From: Sipunculus nudus
Lineage: Eukaryota > Annelida > Sipuncula > Golfingiida > Sipunculidae
Direction of reading: 5' to 3'
NCBI GenBank assembly: GCA_026874595.1
Contig: CM049315.1
Coordinates: forward strand, 14,473,664 to 14,537,663
Length of the DNA stretch: 64,000 bases
The notes below the pieces were generated by a model, which saw only the letters and a program-made list of their open reading frames with translations, was not told where the DNA came from and ran no database searches. Below are positions 50,934-61,709 of this stretch, piece by piece. The first letter of the stretch is position 1; each line of letters opens with the position of its first letter. Made by a program: the position numbers and the translations under genes.

Positions 50934-52087
50934 TGTATCCGCCGAAATCAGAATATGACGGTTTAAGTGAGGCATGGACTGAGTGGCAAGGGGAAATAGA
51001 TTGACGTGTGTTGCATATGAGCATGGATGTCTGAAGCCGAAAAGTGTATGTAGGTGGCACCACCTACCACAAGATCCAGAAAGTTATCCAAGTTGTATAC
51101 ATATGCAAAATTTTAGGCAGACAAGTCAAACCACTACTTGTATATGAGTGATTTTATCACCCAGCAGACAGACAGAAGGACGCCGAGCAAAAATGGTGGC
51201 AGGTGGCGCCGCCAACTTTGTGTATGAGTAAGAGCTATGCAAGATCTATACACGTGCAAAATTTCAGGGGGATATGTCGAACCAGTCTTGAGATATTAGC
51301 CTGAATGTCTGCTGCGTAAACATAAATTTAGGTGGCGCCACCTGCCACAAAATCTAGAAAGCTATCCAAGATGTATAAACTTGCAAAATGACAGGCAGAT
51401 AAGTCAAACCACTACTGAGATATGAGTGATCTTATCCATCGGCAGACAAACAGACGGACGCTGTGCAAAAATGGTAGCAGATGGTGCCACCAGTTTTGCG
51501 TATGATAAAGAGCTATGTAAGATCTATATACAAGCAAAATTTCGAATGGATATGTCAAAATAGTCTTAAGATATAAGCCTGTAAGTCTGCAGCCTGAACG
51601 TAAATATATGTCGCGCCACCTGTCAAAGATCAAGAAAGCTATCAAGGATGTATACACATGCATAATTTCAGGTGGATAAGTTCAACCAATGCAGAGATAT
51701 GAGTGATTTTTTCCAAAGGCAGATGAACAGATGGACGTTGTGCAAAAATTGTTGCAGGTGGCGCCACCATTTTTAGTGTATGTTTTAAAGCTATCCAAGG
51801 GCAACATTTGTGCAAAACGTTTAGCCTGATCGGTCAAACGGTTCCCGAGATATGTGGGTTTAAGTGAGGAAACAGACGAACAAATGGACGCTGGGCAGAG
51901 AGGAAAGGTCAAAGGTCAACCAAAGATGATGCCGCAGCAGTTCACATGTGACCCGATCATAATTCCGAATTTTAAAAAATTCTGCCCAGTAGTTACGGAG
52001 GAGTTCTCCGGAAACCTATGCGGCGGCGGTGGCGGCGGCGTCCAACTAAAAACATCGTATCCGCAAAACTCTGTTTTGGCAGATACA
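50934..52087. mobile_element. TGGCGCCA repeat element, copy B, with inverted ends
   Basis: Begins TGTATCCGCCGAAATCAGA and ends in the inverted counterpart (reverse complement TGTATCTGCCAAAACAGAG). Between lie six half-units of alternating spacing (about 149 and 131 bp), i.e. a ~280-bp dimeric repeat, with cores near 51051, 51200, 51331, 51482, 51609 and 51755. A unique 3' part includes a GGCGGCGGTGGCGGCGG stretch. The copy at 10.9-11.8 kb shares the core and the 3' end. No coding capacity. Confidence 0.65.
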
Positions 52088-52379
52088 GTAATCTAATTAG
52101 TAGTACCTGGAGCACTGACAGGTCATGAAGGTCCCCGCAAAAGGCCCATAGGCTTCCAGTGCGGGCTATTTGATGCCTGAAAAAATATAATATAGGACCT
52201 ACCTGATTAAACGCAGAGACCGAGAGAACTGACTCAAATTAGTATTTAAACAATAAGGGATGAGGGATGAATCAGGGAGAGTCGTGTATTAAAATAAAGG
52301 AGTTGGACACCCCAAACAACAGAGTCATAATAACATCTGATGTATTCAACTGTAAGTTTTGTAAGCATGTAATTCAGAA

Positions 52380-53610
52380 GGATGGATCTATGACCTTGAC
52401 CTTCAACCATGTGATGTCAAAATCAATATGGTTATCCCGTATAGTTAGGTGATCCGTAAGTGAAAGATGAAAAGTTTTGGATATTTATATAAAAAAAAAA
52501 ACTTTTCTTATAATGCGTCCACAACTTATTAAGTCGGTACTTTAACCTTGACCATTCACCTTCAGACGTCAAAATCGAAGTGTTTCACCAATGAGTAGGG
52601 GAACCATATGGAAGATTGAAGGTTTTGGTAAAAGGTTAAGTTATAAATGTGGCCACTAGCTTTTTTTAAAGTGGACCAAAGTCTACAGATTTCTTCCAGT
52701 TAACAATATGTGGAAGTTGGAACTTTTGGAATGAAACTTTTGGCTAGAAATGCATACACATGTGTCCTGTGACCCTGAAATCAATATATTCTTACTTTAG
52801 TAGTCGGCAATTAATTTTAAAAAATTAAAGTCAATCAGTCATTCCTTACTGGCCTTATCATCTATTAACTAATTTGTGAACGGGTGGGCCCTGCGACCTT
52901 GGCCTTTGAAGCTATGACCCCTAAATCGAAAAGGATATCCTATTGTTAGCTTAGCCATATGAAGTTGGGAGGTTCGTAACGAAAAGTTTGTCTTAAAAAA
53001 TTCAAAGATTTTTCGACGGAGGGCCCCTGTGACCTAGACCTTTGACCTTTGGACACCAAAATCAATAGGTTTCTTTCGCTATTGGTAGGGTAGATTTACG
53101 TTCAAGATGAAAGGTTAAGGAAGAAAAGTTTACCTTTACGGGAATCCAAAATGTTGTTTTTAAAGAAATTGGTCCTGTGACCTTGACCTTTGATCCTATG
53201 ACCCATAAAATGAATAGGATGGTGGGCCATTTATAAGTTAAGTTTTTAACCAATACGTAAATCAAACTAGAGTTATCATCCAGAACGAATTTGTGGACAG
53301 ATTTTATGACCTGAAACGGTTGTTTCCCTATTGGTAGCTGAACTATATATGCAAGAAAGAAGGGCTTGGATGAAAAGTGTGGCTTAAAATGCATCCACAA
53401 TATTTAATAATAAGCAGGCCCTGTGACCTTGACCTTTGACCTCACGACCCCAAAATCAATAGGATTCTTGTTTTGGGTGGTTGGTCATATATAAATCAAG
53501 TTTGAAATTCATATGTCAGTCACCCGGTTATCATTCGGAAACGAACTTGTGAACGAACAGACGGACATAAGAACACATTGACTGATTAATTACCATAGGG
53601 CATCCGTTTT
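52380..53610 (+). repeat. ~140-bp tandem repeat rich in TGACCTTGACCTTTGACC
   Basis: Seven or so diverged units carry CCTGTGACCTTGACCTTTGA-type text followed by CCCCAAAATCAATAGG and GGTNGGTCATAT (near 52391, 52541, 52770, 52897, 53030, 53177, 53424). The 3' end runs to AACAGACGGACATAAGAACA and CATAGGGCATCCG. Noncoding dispersed repeat. Confidence 0.8.
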
Positions 53611-53869
53611 ATATATATGCGTATTCTCATCCTAATTATGCCACATCCCCTCCTCCATGCAAATTGCTAGAACACCGTTGTTATGAAAATGAATTTTCAT
53701 TTGCTACAGACACACACCTATACACACACATCGATATTTCCCATATTTTTGCCCCCCCCCCCACAAAGTAGAATTCCTAATTAAAACCTGAAAAATAATG
53801 ACGATGTAATCAAAGATGTAAGATCAATTCCCTATTAATAAAATATAATAAAAGTGACTGTTTTATAGT

Positions 53870-53978
53870 GTATATATATATTTGCATTTATATATGCATA
53901 TATGTATATATATGTATATCAGTGTAATTATTATTATTATTATATATAATATATAGTGCATCTGATGAGTGAGCACAG

Positions 53979-54027
<49 letters not shown>

Positions 54028-54028
54028 A
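53870..54028. repeat. TA-rich microsatellite cluster
   Basis: TATATATGCATATATG words, a TTA triplet run near 53930, and an (AT)n tract at 53980-54028. Confidence 0.9.
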
Positions 54029-55867
54029 TCTTTGTATACTGAAGAAAAGTACCACACATTACGCAGATTACTCATTACTCTTAACAAGCGCAAATGAGCT
54101 TATTTCGAAATGTCGCCATTCCTCAAAGTAATCCAACCGTGTTAAAAAGAAATAAAAGGAACAGCTTTGTCCCTTTGTTAAGCAATAGTTACGTGACGAT
54201 CGCCGGCGTGAGGGAACTCAGCGAGTAGTAACTCGAGGCTTCAACGTTAGCACAGCTTAAAACTGTCCATACGAAAGTATACTGCCATACAATATTATGA
54301 TGTCAAACTAACTGTATTTGTTGCATTATTTATTTATTTATTTATATGTGTATATGATAAAAAATATTCAGGAGAGGATGTTGTACAGTAAGGATATCAA
54401 TTAGCGTTATCAAACATATATATTACTTGGGAGTATATTAGTTAGCCGGTTGTGCAGTCTATGGATCTGACAGCTTAGACTATTTAGAAAGGCGTACGTA
54501 CGAATTAGTATGTTGTTCGTACGAGACAATTTTTTTTCCTTTTACCAGGTAGAAGCAATGCACTCTCATAGGTTTGTACTTATTCCACGGCAAATATATT
54601 TTATCTCTAAAGATACAAGAAGCATTTATTCCCTGCTTAAAATTACAGTCATTTAAAAATTGCATTTTGCAATACACCTTTAATGTACCAACCTTTCATC
54701 CAAGAATTCGGTGCTGCAAAGTTTTCTTAATAACGCTTCTGGTAATATGGGTATTGTTATATTGGATATTTCCTCACCTTATCTAAATATACACATATAA
54801 AAGTATAATGGGTTCCACTCGAGTAAAAATATTATGCAAATATTTCTTGAACAACCCCTTTTATTTTTAGAAAATATTAATAAAGACCGGCACCAAATAT
54901 TATATTCCGTTCCATTACCCCTGTTCACCTGTTTTAAGTTTGTTTTACCTGCAGATAACCGGGAAAAATCAGGTGGACAGGTGTAGTGTATAGGACTGTT
55001 ATATGTAACAGATGTCTTCAATAATCGTCCAGAAGCACTGACACAACAGACATGTGATTAAATATGAAGCAGTAACTATTGTATGCGTTACACAAACTAT
55101 TTTTTAGTAGATGCATGTAATGGAATGGTTTAAACTGGTAAACAAGTGTAACGCCAATTGCAACAAAGCAAGGCTTCTAATGGTAAAGAAATTATGATGT
55201 GAGCATTTTGTTATGGTAAGTATGTTTTTAACATCGAGTAATAGGGTCAAATACATCAAACATAGAAAAATGAAAAATATGAATTCATTGCAAAAGGAAG
55301 AAAAATAGTTGGAAATTGGACACGTGGGAACTTCACGCGTTAGAATCGGCCAGATTCTTGTATTAACAGGGGTAAAGACATTATATTGTAAATCACTCCT
55401 AAGATGGAAGCAAGGCAAGGGTCTGCAGTCTCTGTCTTGTTAAGTTCGTAAAGAGGCCAGCCAGGCTGCTTGCCTATGCTGATGTACAGTTTCATTACAA
55501 CCACGTGTATGAGTTTCGACCACTGTTTTTGCGATGGATGATACGCGCCAAATACCTGGCCAGTCGTACAATGGCTTGAAAACATATCATCTAATGCACT
55601 TGCATAGTTAACCTGCAGCTCCGTGCATTGTTCAACTTCCTTTATACTTAAATTTTACTGTCACTACACTTCTTTGTCTCATACTAGGTGAATTAAGTTG
55701 TGAGATATACGATCTGGTCCAAGGCCCGTCGTTCTAAAATCAAACATGAACCGTTGACGTTAGAGATCCGCGAAACAAGCCATCTTTTCCCAAACGGAGC
55801 TTTCTGAAAGGTGCCCGGTCGATCCAAATTTCACACATGCCTTGCGTATGAGAGAGTATGTACTTGC

Positions 55868-58379
55868 TCAGTTGTTTGAAGGAACGGGGGCTCCCACAGG
55901 AGCTCTTAATTCCTGGTATGCATGGTCCTCCCTTGTAGCAGCGTCGTTATTGTGGTCCGGTTTTGAATAAATACCTAGATCTGCATGTTCAGTTTTTCCC
56001 TCAGATTTTGGTCTCCGCGAGAGCTTCCTATATCGGTGAATAATCAGTACCACTATAACAATAAAGGCCACCGCGACCACGCCGACGAAGATAGGAGGCA
56101 ACGTATATAGGAGTATATTATTGTTTGTTGCCGGAAGCTGAGGGGGTACTGTCCCGTTTGTTCCGCCCGTGGTTCCAGTCACTGAAATATTAGAATACAA
56201 ACATGTATGTGGCAATGACTGTTATTAGAATATCATTTATGCACAAATTTACAGGAATTTACTTTCTTTTTCTTACAAAGGATAACAGGAAACTGAAATT
56301 GTCAGATGAGATTGAATGATTTTTTTCAAGTCAGATAAGTGTCCAAGTTAAACAAGAAAAGAAAAATTGCAATTTTAACTTATTGTGCCAATAATGATCC
56401 TCGATGCAAAACATTGGATGTTTTGACATCATTTTTTCCCATTATTTTTCTTATTCAGATTTCAAAGGTAGGTCCAATGCAGAAAAAAGTATTTTTCCCA
56501 CTACTTTTTCATGCCATAATTTGCTGCAAAAATCCGAGATAATCACAGGAAACGCATTGTGTCATAATGATTACCTCCACGAATCTAGAATTTTTTATAA
56601 CGAATTGTATCGGCATCTCTCGGTTTATGCTACAAATCTTAAACATTCTGGGAATTTATAGAATTACCAGTTTCCCCGAATATAAGCGAATGAATGATGC
56701 ATACCATTAGAAATCTGAACCATCGCTGAGTCTTCTCCTTCGATATTAAATGCTTTACATTTGTAACTTCCAGGTTGAGTCACAAGCATAATTAGGCTGT
56801 TAGACGGGGCAGTCGACCTTTCTGGAATTTTCATGACTGTCTCCCCGTCTGGTCTTATTATTGTTATTACAGGCACTGGGTCACCTTGAGCTTTGCACTC
56901 TATACGTGAATCCTCACTTTGTTTAAGTGAGAATTCTGCAACAGCAGGTTCTTTGCATAAAGGCAGTGCCGAAAATTTATCAGTGAATTGTCTCTTCCTG
57001 TCTTCAGTACGTTCGAAATTGTCCCCTGGCCCTTCTTTAACCATAATCGCCGGCGCTGCACATAAGTATGTGATTCCAGCTGCTCTCACTGGTTGTTTAA
57101 AGGTGAATTGTTTAATTGCATCTAATTTACAACCGCAGTATATAGGATTTTCTCCGAAAAGTGCCAAGATATTCTCAGATGGCAAATGAGGTATAAACAT
57201 AATCTTGTTCTGCCTTGCGTCGATATATTTAAGAGTTTGACAGTTCATAAAATAATCAAATGGAATAAAGTTAATACCACAAAGGAAAAATGATATATGA
57301 GTAAGACTGCATGTATAATGGTTTAAATCATTTTGTCTTAGAACAAGCATTGGGTTTCTGGATAGATCAATGCTTTTTAGTGATGGAAAAATGCTGAAAA
57401 TTTTTACAGGAAACGAGTTAAGCGCGTTGTCAGTTAAACTAACGTTTTCTATGGAATCCTTTCTTGACGTTTTCTCAAAAAGTATTCCAGTCAGTCTAGA
57501 ACTGACTATATGAAGGAACTTCAGGTTAGGGAGACAGTTGATAAATTCTAGAGACATCTTATTTAAATTATTGTTCATCAACGATATTTCTCTAAGGAAC
57601 GAATGGCCACAAAAAGAATCTCTATGAATTTGTTCGATATTGCTTCCGATGGATAATGACGTTAAATTAGATAATGCCTCCAAATAGGAGAGTCTGGACT
57701 TTGACACATAATTCAAACCAAGTACAGTGATATAAAGCACTTGTACTTGAGGCACTTCTTTTAAAAGATCCTTATCAATGGTCGTAATGTTCAGTGGATT
57801 GTTATCAAGATAAAGCAGACTGAGTTTAGATAAACCAGGAAATGTGTCCGGGGAAATATATCGAATCTTATTGTGTGACAGTGCAATTTCTTTCAGATCT
57901 TTAAAAAATCTGAATGTCCCGGGCTCCACGTGCACTATGAAATTGGACCGAAGGGAAAGTTCACGGAGTGCTACCGGGGGCTCTCTATTTAAGAAAGTGT
58001 TGTATTTTACCACCGGCATACTGTTGTACACGACCCGTAAAGCTGAAATATTTTGGTAGCAACTGAACACCCAACCGAGGGGTTTGCTCTCCAGATTACT
58101 GTTCCTGATTTCGACCTCGGTCACTGATGAGAGAGATGATGTGCAAGGACTCATAGTGCTCTTTAAATCTTCTAGAGTTAGTTTGCTCAGGTTTGTTGGT
58201 AACGTGCCATGGTCGATCTGCTGGAAGTCAGTGCATGTTGCATCAACGGTTCCATCTCGATCCTGACACTCGCATCTTGGTGGACATGCAGAGCCTGACC
58301 ATAACATGGTAGCGAAAAATAAAAGGGATACTGTACTTGCAATGACGTTTCCAACTCCGGTGTATCTGCAAAGTAACAT
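55868..58379 (-). CDS. LRR-Ig single-pass transmembrane receptor
   Basis: Two coding exons, 58379-56705 and 56181-55868; 1989 nt, 662 aa. The first in-frame ATG opens a hydrophobic signal sequence with likely cleavage after GSA (residue 31). In order: a cysteine-rich LRR N-cap (CPPRCEC, residues 32-38), about a dozen leucine-rich repeats (to ~385; e.g. LKEIALSHNKIRYI), an LRR C-cap (NPIYCGCKLDAI), an Ig-like domain with the Cys pair IECKAQGDP and GSYKCKA, a short Thr/Gly-rich stem, a transmembrane helix (~589-606), basic HRYRK, and a ~55-residue tail with tyrosines in LGIYSKPDH and HAYQELRAP. The intron is phase 1 and separates Ig from stem, typical of exon-shuffled receptors. TTTGCAG lies just after the ATG, so the exon might instead begin at a splice acceptor with the true start further 5'. 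Resembles the LRIG/LINGO/AMIGO class; probable adhesion or immune recognition role, ligand unknown. Confidence 0.85.
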
Positions 58380-61043
58380 TAGCTTTAAATCGATTATTTC
58401 AAAGTTCAAACGTATTAAAATTGTTACTGTTATGCTTCGGGTTTATCGGTCGCACTTTTGTATTCATCTGTGAAATCACACGTTAACATGAAATTTAAAG
58501 GAGTGTGATGTTAGTTGATACTAAGAGATATTATTCGCAAAGAATATTCGCGTGCAGGTCACTCATACACAGACACACATCTGTTTGTAAGAGTAAAGTG
58601 AAATCTCTCTAACACGACCACCTGCGCGACCAGCCAAAGGAGTCATGTTAGCGGGAGGTTTTTCTTTGGATTTACATTAGCCCGCATCTAACAAAGATAA
58701 CCGTCTTTCTTGAGGGGTCGTGAAAGTGGGGTGATCATCAGGCGACATTTCACTTAAGTTATCAAAGGATGTATCAATCACGGTTGACTACATGAATGGA
58801 CCCTCAATGTATACCGCAAAAGAGTATTCGTGCCATAAATAAGGTATACAGTACTTCCCTGTCACCTACAGTTGCGTGTGTGTGTGTATTCGTATGAGAG
58901 TTACAATAGATTAGAGATGTTGAACTTCAGCTGTGTATTCCTCATGCCTCTTCTCCAGTTAGTTCTATTTATTTCCAATTTCCTAACACAAAATTAAGGT
59001 GTATTATAAGTGTCGTGTAAGTAATTTGCATGCCAGCTATGTTTAGGTATGCACTAAAATGGCTCTATAATGTTGGCACTTTTTCCACCATATTAGTTTC
59101 TCATATCGACTTACTCACATGGAAATGTGAACATAAGCATGTACATTATACAGCCTTACATATATAAAGCCCATACTGATACCGAAACATCAGAAGAATT
59201 AGTCCGTAAACTGTATAACTCAATACTTGCCGAAATTCCATGATTAAAGGTACTTCTCGCAAAAATCGTATTAACCTGAATCTTGAACAGTGTACGTCAA
59301 AACAAGTGTATAATTACACCTGCTGCGTATTTCGGCAACACTAATGAAGTCATCGCTGGTTTGGTTTTGTATGCCGAGGTCACGTGACACTTGTGCCACA
59401 AAAAGTAGGATGCGGTACAGAGGAAGTCAGGTGTATAGAGTGACTCATATCTGCCTGTTACACTGATGATCCTCCTTGATCTGTCTTGAGAAGTGAGGCG
59501 TGACGTCAGTAGCACGACCACGGGGGATGATGCGTGACAGTACATTAGCTTAGTGCTTAAAATTGTCTTCTCTTATAAAAACACAGTGAATTAATATTGC
59601 ATTGAATTCTGTGCATGAAAAACTGCATGGGAACCGGACCTTATTGTGTTAAACCCCGCGATTTACCTCTTCCCTGTCCGGGGGGGGGGGGGGGCACCGG
59701 ACAAAGGCGGATTTTGGAGGGGCAGGGGACCTGGACCCCTCTTTCCCTTTAAAAAAAATTGGGAAGCAGAATTGTATACGCTTTATTCCGACAAGAATAT
59801 GGAGGACATGCGTCTGATGCCGTTCTTCCTTATAATTCTGCATGTGAGGGCTCCTAGTTTCAGGTTACCTTTGCCTGAGTGTTGTGCCAGTCCATCCCCC
59901 TTTCCTAAGATCCTGTATCCGCCCATGCAAAACACCTGAGTTGCTCTTCAACGAAATAGGTTTAAAATATTTGCACGACGTTAGGCAATTTCCTGTGCGC
60001 TTGTCCACGTGGTTCACTGTTTTGGTTTCAGCAAGTGGGAGTTTTGCGATGGATTATAGGAATGAGATTTAAAATTCTTGGATCAGGGCTCCAATTGTTA
60101 TTATCTATCACATAAATACATTCAATGGATATATTTAAATTAATTTCACAGGGAATTAATTGGTCTATAATTTCAAATTGTCATAAAATATGAAAAATTG
60201 TGATCTGGTAAAATCAAATAAATATTTGTACGAGTAATTTTATTAGGAAAAAAATTCTGAATCACCCCTGCTCCTACACAGTGTATATAAATCCATAAAG
60301 AGAAAACGTAGTTTGGGAGCGCATGGGCCCCCTGCAACCTCCAGGACTGAACAAAATCAATTTTTTGGGGTCCCCCCAAAACCCATTTCAGCTCAGGATA
60401 AAAACAGGGCCACACCTGAGATGCCGGCAAACGTTGCCGCCAAAAGGGTTCCCTTAACCCACTGTGGTTGTCGACAGAATAAAAAAAAAAAGCGGCTGCA
60501 CCATGTATATTCCAAAGAGGCGGGCCTTGAACTACTTTTGCGTTAAAGGCAATGACTTGTTTGAACAGCCAGATGCAAATGTCAAGAAACCTTAGACGAA
60601 TATTGTAAATTTTACTTTAAAATGTGTACCTAAAAGTGCAATATTGTTACCACAATGAAAATAAAGGCGAATTATCATTATCGTGATACATTAAATGTAT
60701 ATGATTTTTTTCTTAATGCTCATTTACTTGAGAATTGTCATATCATTTAAATGTAAATAAATAAAATGCTATAGGTTTAAGACTTAACCAAATAATACAT
60801 ATTAGGACGTAATTTGACAGTGAGTAAATATGTGAAGCGCTGTTTCCACACAGCTTCCTGAGAAATCTTGAAAATATATATTTATTTTTAAGTCTGACAT
60901 AGGCAATATCCGGTGGTCTGAGGCTGTAACATCTTATTAGATTCAAGTCTAGGAGGCCCACATACATCTGTGAAAGTTTGTTGCAACAACCGAGAAGTCG
61001 CAAACTAAAGCTTTGTGGGCCGATTATATATATATATATATAT
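58380..61043. other. Intergenic upstream of the LRR-Ig gene
   Basis: No supported gene. It holds a G/C-run fragment at 59670-59930 ending in CCTGTATCCGCCCATGC (compare the element at 533-692), and a (TA)n tract at 61026-61044. No convincing TATA box for the receptor gene was seen. Confidence 0.55.
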
Positions 61044-61576
61044 TGTAACGGAACAACATTACAACAGCAAATCAATACAAGTACATAAGTAAAGTGTAGA
61101 GTACCACCATTGTCACATCGAAAACAAGTCCTTTATAATGAAAAACCCAGATGAACAGTTCACATAAATCTTCTCAGAGAATAACAGTCCAGTTCATTCA
61201 CAAAACCAATCCGCCATAATCTCAAAGTGAAGTTCTTGTTATAATCCCGAAAGCAAACTAAAGACTATATAAGATCCGTCACAAATTTAGAAGAGAATCT
61301 CTAACTGCTGCATGTATCGGAAAAGGTCCCACTCTTCTGTGTCCGCTGGAATATTCTCTCGGCTCTAAAACACAGCCCCTATTTATAGCTTCTCATCTCA
61401 AGCCAAGAACTTTCCATTTCTCGAAAAATCCAAAGTACAATATATAATACACAGTACACACGCGTTACAGGAATAATCTAGAAAAAGAACACTGTGTCTA
61501 TTGTTACAGGTGCTCTTTTTATTGTGTGACAGGGGGTAACTCGAGTTGTGTCACCCTCGCCGGGCCTTTTGTTACA
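61044..61576 (-). mobile_element. Solo LTR of the heat-shock-promoter family (copy 3)
   Basis: Bounded by TGTAAC (61044) and GTTACA (61576), an inverted terminal hexamer. On the minus strand it has AGAAGCTATAAATAGGGGC, aligning with the TATA region of copy 1. It also shares text such as CAGTTTGCCTTTGGG/TAGTTTGCTTTCGGG, TGAACTGTTCA and TGTATTGATTT along its length with copy 1. No internal retroelement genes adjoin it and no target-site duplication is seen; its left end inserted into or beside a (TA)n tract. Confidence 0.7.
61382..61430 (-). promoter_or_regulatory. Heat-shock elements plus TATA box inside LTR copy 3
   Basis: Minus strand TTTTTCGAGAAATGGAAAG with following TTCTTGG gives TTCnnGAA and GAAnnTTC pairs; TATAAA lies about 20 bases downstream. 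Confidence 0.5.
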
Positions 61577-61709
61577 TTCGCAGTTTAATCCGTACTGGTT
61601 GAACTCTTTTTGTCATGCTAGCCTTGGGCTTTCGCGGGGAACTGTCGGTTTTCGGTAGCGGCCTGTAGTTAAGCTTATGGGACTTTTCGATTTTTCACAG
61701 GCAGTTTCT

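Larger units (their letters stand above)
48635..55867. other. Intergenic, repeat-rich
   Basis: Contains a tRNA-like fragment (48.95 kb), an AT low-complexity zone (49.3 kb), the two repeat clusters described separately (50.9-53.6 kb) and a (TA)n run (54.0 kb). G/C-run fragments lie at 50750-50810. The 3' UTR of the LRR-Ig gene should lie in the last few hundred bases, but no canonical poly(A) signal was picked out. Confidence 0.55.

Noticed and set aside
58379-58409. Extending the LRR-Ig protein 10 residues upstream
   Set aside because: The extension begins at TTG; the first real in-frame ATG is at 58379.
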